A program made the position numbers and the translations under genes. A model generated the notes under the pieces. The model was not told the origin of the DNA. It saw nothing but the letters and a program-made list of their open reading frames with translations, and made no database searches. From Nocardia brasiliensis (GTDB lineage Bacteria > Actinomycetota > Actinomycetes > Mycobacteriales > Mycobacteriaceae), in NCBI RefSeq assembly GCF_011801125.1, contig NZ_CP046171.1, forward strand, positions 2,480,001-2,544,000: 64,000 nt of DNA, in the 5' to 3' direction. Below are positions 52,855-62,200 of the stretch, one piece after another; within the stretch, counting starts at the first letter, position 1; each line of letters begins with the position of its first letter.

Positions 52855-53660
52855 GTACCCTGCACAAGTTCAAGGCTTACTTCGGCATGGTTCCACTCGA
52901 GGATTACGAAGACGACTATGTCGACGATCGTGCTCCTCGGGTCGCCGACGACCGCGGCGCGCGCAGGGCTCGGCCCCGTGACTACGCCGACCGCGGTGCC
53001 TACGGCGCTGATCGCTATGCCGAAGATCGTTACGGCGCAGAGCATTACGGTGCCGACGGGTTCGAAAGGGACGAGCCCGACTACCCGGAGCCCGCCTACA
53101 AGTCGCCGTACAAGGCCGGATACCCGGTATCCCGGCGCGACGATTACGCCGACGAGCCCTATGGCGAGGATCGTTACGAGGCGCCGCGGCGTCCCACCCG
53201 GATCGAGACCGCGCCGTCGTCCGGCCGGTTCCGCGCGGGCGGCAGCGTGCCGTCGCTGCGTGGCGCCACCCGTGGTGCGCTCGCCGTCGATCCCGAGGCC
53301 GAAGAGCGGCGGCTGGAGGAGCGTGTGCGCCCCGAGCCGGCACCCGCGCGCAGGCCGGGGATCTTCGAGGACGGAGGTCCCTTGTCCAAGATCACGACGC
53401 TGCGCCCGCGCGACTACAGCGAGGCCCGCATCATCGGTGAGCGCTTCCGCGAGGGCAACCCGGTGATCATGGACCTGGTCGACCTGAGCAACGCCGACGC
53501 CAAGCGGCTCGTTGACTTCGCGGCCGGACTGGCGTTCGCGCTGCGCGGTTCCTTCGACAAGGTCGCCACCAAGGTGTTCCTGCTCTCACCGGCCGATGTC
53601 GACGTATCAGCCGAGGAACGCCGTCGCATCGCCGAAACCGGCTTCTACAACCAGAAATAA
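52851..53660 (+). CDS. sepF: Cell division protein SepF
   Basis: A 269-residue FtsZ-membrane linker. An N-terminal amphipathic helix ([15 protein letters not shown]) anchors to membrane; residues 20-170 are a long acidic/tyrosine-rich disordered linker with repeated DRY/AEDRYG-type units; the C-terminal SepF domain (about 175-265) has [20 protein letters not shown] and [20 protein letters not shown], the FtsZ-CTD binding fold. It is the M. tuberculosis Rv2147c counterpart. The tyrosine-rich linker is longer than in many homologues. Confidence 0.94.
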   Translation: MSTLHKFKAYFGMVPLEDYEDDYVDDRAPRVADDRGARRARPRDYADRGAYGADRYAEDRYGAEHYGADGFERDEPDYPEPAYKSPYKAGYPVSRRDDYADEPYGEDRYEAPRRPTRIETAPSSGRFRAGGSVPSLRGATRGALAVDPEAEERRLEERVRPEPAPARRPGIFEDGGPLSKITTLRPRDYSEARIIGERFREGNPVIMDLVDLSNADAKRLVDFAAGLAFALRGSFDKVATKVFLLSPADVDVSAEERRRIAETGFYNQK

Positions 53661-53749
53661 GGTCGTGATCTGGGGGGTGGTGCGGACCGGTCGCTTGCGG
53701 TGCGGCGCGGTCATTTTGCGCAAAGCGGATTTTGCGGCAGAGTGAACTC

Positions 53750-54052
53750 GTGGCCTTGTTCGCGGTGCTGTACTTCGTACTGTTCATCTTCTGGCTGTTG
53801 CTGATCAGCCGGGTGATCGTCGAGTTCATCCGTAGCTTCGCACGGGACTGGCGTCCGACCGGTGTCGTGGTCATCATCCTGGAGGTGATCTTCACGATCA
53901 CCGACCCTCCGGTGAAACTCCTGAGGCGGTTGATACCACCGGTGTCACTGGGAGGAATTCGCCTGGATCTGTCGATTATGGTCCTGCTTTTCATCGTCTT
54001 CATCTTGATGTCGATCGTGGGCAGGCTCGGGCAACCGGTAGCCCCGGTGTGA
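53750..54052 (+). CDS. YggT-family membrane protein (Rv2146c-like)
   Basis: A 100-residue protein with two hydrophobic segments (ALFAVLYFVLFIFWLLLIS and LDLSIMVLLFIVFILMSIV) flanking a conserved loop (FIRSFARDWRPTGVVVIILE then ITDPPVKLLRRLIPPV). I chose the GTG at 53750 because it matches the start of Rv2146c; a TTG at 53732 would add six residues. YggT proteins are encoded between sepF and divIVA in many bacteria; a role in division-site or envelope homeostasis is inferred only from this linkage. Confidence 0.88.
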   Translation: MALFAVLYFVLFIFWLLLISRVIVEFIRSFARDWRPTGVVVIILEVIFTITDPPVKLLRRLIPPVSLGGIRLDLSIMVLLFIVFILMSIVGRLGQPVAPV

Positions 54053-54120
54053 CAGAATGGGCCGTGAAGTAGCTTGCTAGATCTGCTAGATCTCCAAAAG
54101 ACGCGTGAAGGGATCCTTCC

Positions 54121-54972
54121 ATGCCGCTGACTCCAGCCGATGTGCACAACGTCGCGTTCAGCAAACCGCCGATCGGGAAGCGCGGCTACAACGAGGATGA
54201 AGTCGACGCCTTCCTGGATCTCGTCGAGCAGGAACTCTCGCGTCTGATCGAGGAAAACGCCGATCTGCGCCAGCGGGTCGCCGAACTCGACGCGGAACTG
54301 GCCGATGCCAAGAAGAATCGCGGCCCCGCGGTGCCTGCCAACGTGAAAGCGCCTGTGCAGCAGGCGCCGCCGCCCGAGCCGATCAAGCCGCCGGTCCAGG
54401 TGGCCCCGCCTGCGCCGATGCCGGCGCCGCCCGCCCCGAAGGACGCGCCGGGTGTCGACGCGAACCTGCAGGCCGCCAAGGTGCTCAGCCTCGCGCAGGA
54501 GATGGCCGACCGGCTCACCAGTGACGCGAAGGTGGAGGCGGAGAACCTGCTGTCCAACGCGCGGGCAAACTCCGAGCGTCTCGTCGGTGACGCCAGGACC
54601 CGCTCCGAGGGCATGATCGCCGACGCCAGGCAGAAGGCCGACGCGATGCTCTCCGACGCGCAGTCGCGCTCGGACAACCAGCTGCGCCAGGCCAAGGAGA
54701 AGGCCGACGCCCTGCAGGCCGACGCCGAGCGCAAGCACACCGAGATCATGGCGACCATCACCCAGCAGCGCAGCGTGCTGGAGAGCCGGATCGAGCAGCT
54801 CAAGACCTTCGAGCGGGAGTACCGGGTGCGGCTGAAGTCCTACCTGGAATCGCAGCTCGAAGAGCTGGAGAACCGCGGTTCGGCGGTGCCGGTCGACGGT
54901 GGCGAGGCGTTCGCGGACGCCAACACCGCCAACAACCTGCAGCCGGCCACGTTTGCCAAGGGTGGCAAGTAA
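54121..54972 (+). CDS. wag31: DivIVA/Wag31 polar growth scaffold
   Basis: A 283-residue coiled-coil protein. The N-terminal DivIVA domain ([20 protein letters not shown], then [19 protein letters not shown]) binds curved membrane; a Pro-rich spacer (about 75-115) precedes a long coiled coil (about 120-250). It marks the growing pole and recruits wall synthesis enzymes; in M. tuberculosis it is phosphorylated by PknA at Thr73. A Thr at the equivalent position is not obvious here, because the [15 protein letters not shown] segment lacks it. Confidence 0.96.
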   Translation: MPLTPADVHNVAFSKPPIGKRGYNEDEVDAFLDLVEQELSRLIEENADLRQRVAELDAELADAKKNRGPAVPANVKAPVQQAPPPEPIKPPVQVAPPAPMPAPPAPKDAPGVDANLQAAKVLSLAQEMADRLTSDAKVEAENLLSNARANSERLVGDARTRSEGMIADARQKADAMLSDAQSRSDNQLRQAKEKADALQADAERKHTEIMATITQQRSVLESRIEQLKTFEREYRVRLKSYLESQLEELENRGSAVPVDGGEAFADANTANNLQPATFAKGGK

Positions 54973-55019
54973 GCCGCTCATACTGAGCACGCGCCACCCG
55001 GCATGCCTTGGGGGTCACC

Positions 55020-55220
55020 ATGCTCGTCTTGACGCTTGTCCTTGCCGCTGTCGGATTCGCCCTACTGGTCACCGCGCTGACCACCGGATCGGTGATCTGG
55101 GCGTGGGGCTGCATCGTGGTGTGCGTGATCGGTGCGGTGCTGCTGCTGGTCAGTGCCCTGTCTATGCGGCGGCCGGACGGCGATGCCACGCCGCCTCCGG
55201 GGCGCCACGCCAAACGGTGA
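55020..55220 (+). CDS. Small two-helix membrane protein (Rv2144c position)
   Basis: A 66-residue protein with two transmembrane helices (MLVLTLVLAAVGFALLVTAL and VIWAWGCIVVCVIGAVLLLV) and a short basic tail (RPDGDATPPPGRHAKR). GGGGG lies six bases before the ATG at 55020. It lies 47 bases past wag31 and ends shortly before the ileS T-box promoter. Small membrane proteins are usual at this site in Mycobacteriales; the function is unknown. Confidence 0.8.
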   Translation: MLVLTLVLAAVGFALLVTALTTGSVIWAWGCIVVCVIGAVLLLVSALSMRRPDGDATPPPGRHAKR

Positions 55221-55253
55221 GGGAGCGCCGTCCAGAGGTTTGACCGTACTGGC

Positions 55254-55493
55254 TAGAATCAAACATGAATATGGTGTGGATCCGGTCATCACCGGGGAGC
55301 CTTCGGAAGAACAGTGCGGTGCACCGGCACGGTGGCCGCGCCAAGTAGAACCGAACGGGTGAGCCCGTCACAGCTCACAACGAGAGGTCCGGCGGCTCGT
55401 CGCCGGGCAAGCGGGGTGGTACCGCGGTATCGACGCACCTGGCGTCGGCATCGTCCCCGTGCCAACGACAAGGCACGAGGAGACGTATCCGCG
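55254..55493 (+). promoter_or_regulatory. ileS T-box riboswitch and promoter
   Basis: A TAGAAT -10 box (55254-55259) puts the RNA start near 55266. The leader has a compact stem I with the isoleucine specifier ATC (55288-55290, context CCGGTCATCACCGG), a stem II (ACGGGTGAGCCCGT) and the T-box core GGTGGTACCGCG (55415-55426) that pairs with the tRNA acceptor end. CGACGC/GCGTCG and GTGCC/GGCAC hairpins follow, and GAGGAG near 55478-55483 is the ribosome-binding site. This is the actinobacterial, translation-controlling ileS T-box form. Confidence 0.88.
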
Positions 55494-58400
55494 ATGGCGG
55501 ACCAAACTTCCAGCAACAGTGCGTACCCCCGCGTCGACCTCGGCGTCGCCGGGTCTTCGTTCCCCGAGATGGAACGCCGCGTGCTAGACGCATGGGCGGC
55601 CGCCGACACCTTCCGTGCGAGCATCGAAAACCGTTCCGGGGCAGCGGCTTCGGGTTCCGCGCCGGCTCCGGAGTTCGTCTTCTACGATGGCCCGCCCTTT
55701 GCCAACGGTCTGCCGCATTACGGGCATTTGCTCACCGGATACGTCAAAGACTTGATCCCGCGTTTCCAGACGATGCGCGGCAAGCGCGTCGATCGCCGTT
55801 TCGGCTGGGACTGTCACGGATTGCCCGCGGAAATCGAGGCGGAAAAGCAGCTCGGTATCACGGACAAATCACAGATCGACGCAATGGGTCTGGCCGAATT
55901 CAACGCGGCCTGCAAATCCTCGGTGCTGCGCTACACCGGGGAATGGCGCGACTACGTCACCCGCCAGGCGCGTTGGGTGGACTTCGACAACGACTACAAG
56001 ACCCTCGATCTCGACTTCATGGAGTCGGTGCTGTGGGCGTTCAAGTCGTTGCACGAGAAGGGCCTGATCTACCAGGGCTTCCGGGTGCTGCCCTACAGCT
56101 GGTACGAGCAGACGCCGCTGTCGAACCAGGAGACCCGCCTCGACGACGCGTACAAGATGCGCCAGGATCCGGCGGTCACCGTCGACATGGTGCTGCGCGT
56201 GCCCGCCGAGCATCCGCTGCACGCCCTCGACGGCGCGAACGCGTTGATCTGGACCACGACCCCGTGGACGTTGCCGTCGAACCTCGCGATCGCGGTGCAC
56301 CCGGACGTGCGCTACGTGCACCTGCGCGCCGCCGACGGCAAGCGCTATGTGCTGGCGGCCGAACGCGTGTCGCACTACGGCCGCGAGTTCGGGGAAGAGC
56401 CGGAGGTGCTCGGCGAGTACGACGGCGCCGCGCTGGTCGGTCTGTCCTACGCGCCGCCGTTCGAGTTCTTCCTCGGCCACCCGAACGCGCACCGGGTGCT
56501 CGGCGCGGACTACGTGACCACCGACTCCGGCACCGGAATCGTGCACCTCGCACCGGCTTTCGGTGAGGAGGACATGGATGTCGCCACCGCCAACGGCATC
56601 GAGATCGTGCAGCCGCTCGATCCGGGCGGCAAGTTCACCTCGATGGTGCCGCCGTACGAGGGCCTGATGGTGTTCGACGCCAACCCGGTGATCATCAAGG
56701 ACCTCAAGGCCGCGGGAAAGCTGTTGCGGCACGAGACGATCGAGCACTCCTACCCGCACAGCTGGCGCTCGGGTCAGCCGCTGATCTACATGGCGGTGCC
56801 CTCCTGGTTCGTCGCGGTCACCAAGTTCCGCGATCGCATGGTCGAGCTGAACCAGCAGATCAGCTGGGTGCCCGAGCACATCAGGGACGGTCAGTTCGGC
56901 AAGTGGCTCGAGGGCGCGCGAGATTGGAACATCAGCCGTAACCGCTACTGGGGCAGCCCGATCCCGGTCTGGGTCTCCGACGACCCGGCTTACCCGCGCA
57001 TGGACGTCTACGGGTCGCTGGACGAGCTGGAGCGCGACTTCGGCGTGCGCCCGACCGACCTGCACCGGCCGATGATCGACGAGCTCACCCGGCCGAATCC
57101 CGATGACCCGACCGGCAAGTCGACCATGCGCCGGGTGCCCGAGGTGCTCGACTGCTGGTTCGAGTCGGGCTCGATGCCCTTCGCTCAGGTGCACTATCCG
57201 TTCGAGAACAAGGAGTGGTTCGACAGCCACTTCCCCGGCGACTTCATCGTCGAGTACAACGGCCAGACCCGCGGCTGGTTCTACACACTGCACGTGCTTG
57301 CCACCGCGCTCTTCGATAGTCACGCCTTCAAAACCGTTGCCGCGCACGGCATCGTGCTCGGTGACGACGGCCTGAAGATGAGCAAGTCGAAGGGCAACTA
57401 CCCGAACGTCAACGAGGTGTTCGACCGGGACGGCTCCGACGCGATGCGCTGGTTCCTGATGAGCTCGCCGATCCTGCGCGGCGGCAACCTCATCGTCACC
57501 GAGCGTGGTATCCGGGAGGGCGTCAGCCACGCGCTGCGGCCGCTGTGGAACGCGTGGACCTTCCTGCAGCTGTACGCCTCGAAGCCGGGGACATGGCGCA
57601 CCGACTCGCCGCACGTGCTGGATCGCTACATCCTGGCCAAGCTGGCGCAGACGCGCGAGGTGATGACCGAGGCGCTCGAGACCTACGACATCGCGGGCGC
57701 CTGCGAGGAGCTGCGCGGTTTCGCCGACGCGCTCACCAATTGGTATGTGCGCCGGTCGCGTTCGCGGTTCTGGAGCGAGGACACCGACGCGGTGGACACG
57801 CTGCACACGGTGCTCGAGGTGGTCACCCGGCTGGCTGCGCCGCTGCTGCCGTTGATCAGCGAGGTGATCTGGCGCGGGCTCACCGGCGGCGAGTCGGTGC
57901 ACCTGGCGGACTGGCCGAAGGAGGGTGAGCTGACCCGCGATCCCGAGCTGGTCGCCGCGATGGACGAGGTCCGGGTGGTCTGCTCCACCGTGCTGAGCCT
58001 GCGCAAGGCGCAGAACCTGCGGGTGCGCCTGCCGCTGGCCGAGGTGACCATCGCGGCCGCCGACGCGCGGCGGTTGGCGCCCTACACCGACATCATCGCC
58101 GACGAGGTCAACGTCAAGCAGGTGGACCTGACCACCGATGTCGCCGCGCACGGCCGCTTCGAGCTGGTCGTCAACGCCCGTGCCGCGGGTCCGCGCCTCG
58201 GCAAGGACGTGCAGACGGTGATCAAGGCGGTGAAGGCGGGCGAATGGTCGGAGTCCGCCGACGGCGTCGTCACCGCCGCCGGAATCGCCCTGCTCCCCGA
58301 GGAATACACGCAGCGACTGGTTGCCGCCGAGCCCGAGTCCACCGCCGCGCTGCCCGGCAACGCGGGCCTGGTGGTGCTGAACTCGGTGGTCACCGAGGAG

Positions 58401-58649
58401 CTGGAGGCCGAGGGCTGGGCCCGCGACCTCATCCGCGACCTGCAGGAGACCAGGAAGGCGGCCGGGTTCGATGTGTCCGACCGGATCACCGTGGTGCTCG
58501 AGGTGCCTGCCGAGCGCAAGGCGTGGGCCGAAACCCACCGCGATCTGATCGCCGGTGAAATCCTGGCCACCACACTGGCTTTCGGTGACGCGGGCAGTTC
58601 AGCCGCCGACCTCGTCGGCGGTGTGCGCGCCCAGGTCGCCAAGGCCTGA
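55494..58649 (+). CDS. ileS: Isoleucyl-tRNA synthetase
   Basis: A 1051-residue class I synthetase. HYGH (75-78, the HIGH motif) and KMSKS (from 628) form the ATP site; the CP1 editing domain (about 190-390) contains [13 protein letters not shown]; the anticodon-binding region follows about 680. Length and the C-terminal extension are those of the longer eukaryote-like form found in actinomycetes, often associated with lower mupirocin sensitivity. The ATG at 55494 has GAGGAG upstream within the T-box expression platform. A strong terminator follows. Confidence 0.96.
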   Translation: MADQTSSNSAYPRVDLGVAGSSFPEMERRVLDAWAAADTFRASIENRSGAAASGSAPAPEFVFYDGPPFANGLPHYGHLLTGYVKDLIPRFQTMRGKRVDRRFGWDCHGLPAEIEAEKQLGITDKSQIDAMGLAEFNAACKSSVLRYTGEWRDYVTRQARWVDFDNDYKTLDLDFMESVLWAFKSLHEKGLIYQGFRVLPYSWYEQTPLSNQETRLDDAYKMRQDPAVTVDMVLRVPAEHPLHALDGANALIWTTTPWTLPSNLAIAVHPDVRYVHLRAADGKRYVLAAERVSHYGREFGEEPEVLGEYDGAALVGLSYAPPFEFFLGHPNAHRVLGADYVTTDSGTGIVHLAPAFGEEDMDVATANGIEIVQPLDPGGKFTSMVPPYEGLMVFDANPVIIKDLKAAGKLLRHETIEHSYPHSWRSGQPLIYMAVPSWFVAVTKFRDRMVELNQQISWVPEHIRDGQFGKWLEGARDWNISRNRYWGSPIPVWVSDDPAYPRMDVYGSLDELERDFGVRPTDLHRPMIDELTRPNPDDPTGKSTMRRVPEVLDCWFESGSMPFAQVHYPFENKEWFDSHFPGDFIVEYNGQTRGWFYTLHVLATALFDSHAFKTVAAHGIVLGDDGLKMSKSKGNYPNVNEVFDRDGSDAMRWFLMSSPILRGGNLIVTERGIREGVSHALRPLWNAWTFLQLYASKPGTWRTDSPHVLDRYILAKLAQTREVMTEALETYDIAGACEELRGFADALTNWYVRRSRSRFWSEDTDAVDTLHTVLEVVTRLAAPLLPLISEVIWRGLTGGESVHLADWPKEGELTRDPELVAAMDEVRVVCSTVLSLRKAQNLRVRLPLAEVTIAAADARRLAPYTDIIADEVNVKQVDLTTDVAAHGRFELVVNARAAGPRLGKDVQTVIKAVKAGEWSESADGVVTAAGIALLPEEYTQRLVAAEPESTAALPGNAGLVVLNSVVTEELEAEGWARDLIRDLQETRKAAGFDVSDRITVVLEVPAERKAWAETHRDLIAGEILATTLAFGDAGSSAADLVGGVRAQVAKA

Positions 58650-58658
58650 CGTACCGGC

Positions 58659-58692
58659 GCGGCAGGACGGGACCGGCTACCCGTCCTGCCGC
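58659..58692 (+). terminator. 12-bp hairpin terminator of ileS
   Basis: GCGGCAGGACGG (58659-58670) pairs perfectly with CCGTCCTGCCGC (58681-58692) around a 10-base loop, starting 10 bases after the ileS stop. Confidence 0.85.
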
Positions 58693-58729
58693 CCGTCCAG
58701 TTCGGCTCCTGTGCGGCGTGTCGCTACGC

Positions 58730-58745
58730 AGTGATGTAGATCACA
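58730..58745. promoter_or_regulatory. CRP-like binding site upstream of the NlpC/P60 gene
   Basis: AGTGATGTAGATCACA matches the CRP consensus TGTGA-N6-TCACA with one mismatch, in the first base. A TAGATT hexamer at 58751-58756 could be a -10 box, which would place the site over the promoter. About 245 bases of GC-rich, strongly folding leader separate it from the NlpC/P60 start. Confidence 0.5.
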
Positions 58746-58991
58746 TGCTGTAGATTTGCTGAACTGTCATCGCAGGTCCAGGGCTCGCGGCAGAATCGGC
58801 AGTGGTGCTGCTGTTGCGGAGATGGACTGCTGGGATGGCAGTGAGTTCGTGGATTGTCCTACCTGAACTGCGCCGCTCCGGACGTCCGGTGCGGCGGCTG
58901 CGGCCCCTGCTCGATGGCGCTGCTCGACCTGGCATCGACCGGGGCCGCCGGATGGCGACCCGCCCGCCGGGCTGCCGGAAGGGACGAGCAC

Positions 58992-59495
58992 GTGAACAGA
59001 AAACCCTTGCGCCGCATCGCCTTCGGACTTCTCCTCGCAACCGCCGCGACGTTGCTCATGGCCGGTCCCGGCTGGTCCGACACCGGCAGTGCCACCGGCA
59101 GCGCCGAATCCCTCTCGGCCTCGGGCTCCGCCGCGATCCCGCTGCCCAGCTCGAACGGGGTCGGCGCGCTGGCCGCCGCGGTCTCACAGACCGGAAAGCC
59201 CTACGAATGGGGCGGCACCGGCCCGTTCACCTGGGACTGCTCCGGCCTGGTGCAGTGGGCGTTCCGGCAGGTCGGCGTCAACCTCCCCAGGACCACCTGG
59301 GAGCAGGCCAAAGTGGGCGCGCCCGTCCCGTTCTTCGCGCTCTCCCCGGGTGACGTGGTCGTGCTCAACACCGACGGTTCGCACGTGGGCATCTACGCCG
59401 GTTTCGGCCAGATCTTCAACGCCTACGACTGGGGCGTCCCGGTAGGCCTGAGCCCGCTGCGCCAGTTCGACATCTACGCCATCCGCCGCTTCTGA
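58992..59495 (+). CDS. Secreted NlpC/P60-family peptidoglycan endopeptidase
   Basis: A 167-residue exported hydrolase. A signal peptide spans about residues 1-29 (NRKPLRRIAFGLLLATAATLL core), followed by a short Ser/Gly linker and a C-terminal NlpC/P60 domain. The catalytic Cys83 lies in WDCSGLVQWAF and the His131 in DGSHVGIYAGFG; TGKPYEWGGTGP is the conserved N-terminal block. It should cleave D-Glu-mDAP bonds in peptidoglycan. I prefer the GTG at 58992 (GGAAGGGA upstream); the frame is open to 58854. A CRP-like site lies 250 bases upstream. Confidence 0.88.
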   Translation: MNRKPLRRIAFGLLLATAATLLMAGPGWSDTGSATGSAESLSASGSAAIPLPSSNGVGALAAAVSQTGKPYEWGGTGPFTWDCSGLVQWAFRQVGVNLPRTTWEQAKVGAPVPFFALSPGDVVVLNTDGSHVGIYAGFGQIFNAYDWGVPVGLSPLRQFDIYAIRRF

Positions 59496-59597
59496 CCACC
59501 GCCGTGCGCATCCGGACCCGCGGATGTCCACGGCGCCTTGCGGATTCGACCGAAGGGCCGAGACTCGGCGCCGAAGTCCTTGACCTCGGCACGTGGC

Positions 59598-60494
59598 CTA
59601 ATCGGTCTCTTCGGCGAGGGAGCGCAGTAGGGGTCCGTACTGGGGGTTGGCCAGCGCGGAGGCGAACTGGGCGACCAGGTAGTCGGCGGGGTTGCCGGTG
59701 TCGTACCAGCGACCACGGATGACCTGGCCGAACACCGGGTTGTCGGCGGCGTGCACGTTGATCGCGTCGGTGAGGTAGACCTCGCCGGTGCGGTGTTCGT
59801 ACCAGGCGCGGGTCTGGGCCCGCAGCTCCTCGATGACACCGGGGGTCACCACGTAGCCGCCGATCGCGGCGTAGTTGGAGGGCGCGTCCTCGGGCTTGGG
59901 CTTCTCGCGCAGGCCGGTGATGCGCAGCAGTCCGTTGCCCTGGTCGTCGGCGACCACCGGGACGCCGTAGCGCTGCGATTCGGTCGGGTCCATCGGCATC
60001 AGGGCGAGCACCGGTGCGCCGGTCTGCTCGTAGGCGTTGATCAGCTGCTGGGCGCGCGGCACGTCGGCGACGAACACGTCGTCGGGCCACAGCACCAGCA
60101 TCGGCTCGTCGCCCAGATTGCGCGCGGCGTTCAGCACGGGGGTGCCGTTGCCGTACGGACCGTGCTGGTCGAGGTAGGTGATATGCCCGAGCCGGGACAG
60201 CTCGCCGACCTCCTCGACCGCGTCCGCGTAGGCGGTCTTGCCGTCCGCGCGCAACTGCGCCACCAGGGCTGGGTTGGGCCGGAAGTGGTCCTGGATCAGC
60301 GACTTTCCGCTGCTGACCACGATGGTGATGTCGGTGATGCCGGAGGAGACCAGCTCGCGGACCGTGTGCTCGATGACCGGCTTGTCGCCGACCGGCAGCA
60401 TCTCCTTCGGGATGGCCTTGGTCAGCGGGAGGAGCCGGGAACCGATACCGGCGGCCGGGATGACGGCCTTGCGGATCTTCATGGGTCCGATCAT
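59598..60494 (-). CDS. galU: UTP-glucose-1-phosphate uridylyltransferase
   Basis: A 298-residue nucleotidyltransferase making UDP-glucose. The NTP-binding loop (VIPAAGIGSRLLPLTKAIPK) lies at the start, VLWPDDVFV is the metal-binding aspartate motif, and GLREKPKPEDAPSNYAAIGG plus GRWYDTGNPADYLVAQ close the active site. UDP-glucose feeds galactan, trehalose, glycolipid and possibly carotenoid glucoside synthesis. The start at 60494 is followed by an ATG at 60482; neither has a strong ribosome-binding site. It converges on the NlpC/P60 gene, and an IS element lies about 170 bases upstream. Confidence 0.9.
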   Translation of the reverse strand: MIGPMKIRKAVIPAAGIGSRLLPLTKAIPKEMLPVGDKPVIEHTVRELVSSGITDITIVVSSGKSLIQDHFRPNPALVAQLRADGKTAYADAVEEVGELSRLGHITYLDQHGPYGNGTPVLNAARNLGDEPMLVLWPDDVFVADVPRAQQLINAYEQTGAPVLALMPMDPTESQRYGVPVVADDQGNGLLRITGLREKPKPEDAPSNYAAIGGYVVTPGVIEELRAQTRAWYEHRTGEVYLTDAINVHAADNPVFGQVIRGRWYDTGNPADYLVAQFASALANPQYGPLLRSLAEETD

Positions 60495-60672
60495 CACACA
60501 TCCCGCGCCGTGACAACGGCGGTCCCCGCGCTTCGCCGAATGTTCACCGAGACCGTGTATTGCGCCGATTGCGCCGACATAATCGCTGGTCACAGGCTTG
60601 TTGGTCGGTTGCTGGGCGGCGCGGCGGGATCGGGGTCCGCGCGCGGATCCGCACAGGCAACCGAGGGCTAGC

Positions 60673-61786
60673 TGTTGTGGGTCGTGACGTTGGTGACGCG
60701 GGGCGTGGGGTGGGCTGAAAGGGGGCGGTTCTTCCGGCGGCAGGATGTGAAGCGCCAACTCACACATCCGCCACGCGACCGAAAGAACCGCCGTGTCTCA
60801 CCGTAATGCCCCGTTGACTGTCGAGGGCCGCCACCGGCTCGTGGACCGCTGCCGGACCCGCCCGATCGCCCATGTCGCCGCCGAGATGGGCATCTCCCGC
60901 CGATGTGCGTCGAAGTGGGTCAACAGATTTCGTCAGCACGGCGAGCTCGGGCTCCTCGACCGGTCCAGCGCCCCGCATCTGTCACCATCGGCCACGCCAG
61001 TGCAGGTGGTGGCCCGGATCGAACTGTTGCGCCGGACCAGGAAATGGTCCGCTCGCCGGATCTCACTTGAACTGGCAGCCGAAGGCACCCGGATCTCGGT
61101 GCGGACCGTGGGCCGGCACCTGGTCCGGCTCGGGCTGAACCGACGCCGGTTTCTGGACCCCAACGGTGAACCGAACCGGGCCCCGCGCCGGATCATCGCC
61201 CGCCGACCAGGCCATATGGTCCACATCGATATCAAGAAGGTCGGAAAGATCCCCGACGGCGGCGGCTGGCGCATCCACGGTCGAGGATCGGCCCAGGACA
61301 AAGCCGCCCGCGCGGCGAACAAACGTTGCAGGCCCGGTTACGTGTTCCTTCACACCGCTGTCGACGGCTACTCGAGGCTGGCCTACACAGAAGCCTTGCC
61401 GGACGAGAAAGCAGTCACGACAATCGGTTTCGCGTTCCGGGCCCGGGCATTTTTCGCCGCTCACGGCATCACCAGCATCGAACGGATCGTCACCGACAAC
61501 GGTGCCTGCTACAAAGCCCGCGACTTCGCGAAGGTGCTCCTCGGTGCCCGCCATCAGCGGATCACGCCCTACACACCGCGGCACAACGGCAAGGTCGAGC
61601 GTTACAACCGGATCCTGGCCGAGGAATTCCTCTACGCCCGCGAGTGGACTTCAGATCTGCAGCGCCAGCAGGCGCTGCAGATCTGGAACATCCACTACAA
61701 CTATCATCGACCACACTCGGCCGCTGGAAACCGGCCACCAGCGAGCCGCCTCCGAACCGGCGTCACCAACGTCATGGCCTCATACA
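60673..61786 (+). mobile_element. IS481-family insertion sequence, complete (1114 bp)
   Basis: The element starts TGT and ends ACA. Imperfect terminal inverted repeats of about 27 bases (60673-60699 and 61760-61786) share the 15-base core TGACGTTGGTGACGC. GCTAGC occurs on both sides (60667-60672 and 61787-61792) and is the target duplication; it contains CTAG, the known preference of IS481. One intact DDE transposase gene fills the interior. Inserted between galU and the tfoX-type gene. Intact ends, duplication and ORF indicate recent or still-possible activity. Confidence 0.93.
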
Positions 61787-61791
61787 GCTAG
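60793..61791 (+). CDS. IS481-family transposase
   Basis: A 332-residue DDE transposase: N-terminal helix-turn-helix (RPIAHVAAEMGISRRCASKW), a second DNA-binding segment (KWSARRISLELAAEGTRISV), and an RNase-H-fold core. The catalytic triad is D146 (HIDIKK), D235 (VTDNGACYK) and E269 (GKVERYNRI). The GTG start gives MSHRNAPLTV. The last residues (ASYS) and the TAG stop run past the right end of the element, so the stop codon comes from the GCTAGC target duplication. No frameshift or internal stop. Confidence 0.93.
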   Translation: MSHRNAPLTVEGRHRLVDRCRTRPIAHVAAEMGISRRCASKWVNRFRQHGELGLLDRSSAPHLSPSATPVQVVARIELLRRTRKWSARRISLELAAEGTRISVRTVGRHLVRLGLNRRRFLDPNGEPNRAPRRIIARRPGHMVHIDIKKVGKIPDGGGWRIHGRGSAQDKAARAANKRCRPGYVFLHTAVDGYSRLAYTEALPDEKAVTTIGFAFRARAFFAAHGITSIERIVTDNGACYKARDFAKVLLGARHQRITPYTPRHNGKVERYNRILAEEFLYAREWTSDLQRQQALQIWNIHYNYHRPHSAAGNRPPASRLRTGVTNVMASYS

Positions 61792-61858
61792 CCCACAGTG
61801 ACCGGACAGCGTCGCCGCCTGCGCGGAGTTGTCGGTGCGCGGGCGTAGATTCCGAACG

Positions 61859-62200
61859 GTGAGTACAGACAAGGCGACGGTCGCCGTCGTCCTCGAGTCG
61901 CTGGAGCCGCTGGACGTCCGAGCCAGGGCGATGTTCGGTGAGTACGGCCTGTACTGCGACGACAAACTGGTCGCGCTGCTCGCCGACGATCACGTCTTCG
62001 TCGAACCGACCGCGGCGGCCGCCGGGTACGCCGAGCAATCCTGGCTCGCGCCACCGTATCCCGGTGCCAAGGACTACTACCGCGTTCCCGACCGGCGGTT
62101 GACGGATTCGTCCTGGTTGCGAGAGTTCGTGCGGCACACCGCGGATGCCTTGCCCGCACGGGTGCGCAAGCCCAGGAAATCTTCGGCGAAACGGCGGTGA
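61859..62200 (+). CDS. TfoX/Sxy N-terminal-domain protein
   Basis: A 113-residue protein consisting of the TfoX N-terminal domain: [20 protein letters not shown] is the family hallmark, followed by [20 protein letters not shown] and [20 protein letters not shown]. In gamma-proteobacteria TfoX controls competence; the role of the stand-alone actinobacterial domain is unknown. It overlaps dinB by GTGA, suggesting joint expression with a translesion polymerase. The upstream IS insertion may have separated it from its native promoter. Confidence 0.85.
   Translation: MSTDKATVAVVLESLEPLDVRARAMFGEYGLYCDDKLVALLADDHVFVEPTAAAAGYAEQSWLAPPYPGAKDYYRVPDRRLTDSSWLREFVRHTADALPARVRKPRKSSAKRR

Noticed and set aside
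55869..58538. An 889-codon minus-strand frame opposite ileS
   Set aside because: It lies wholly antisense to a textbook isoleucyl-tRNA synthetase and has His/Arg/Val-rich shadow composition.
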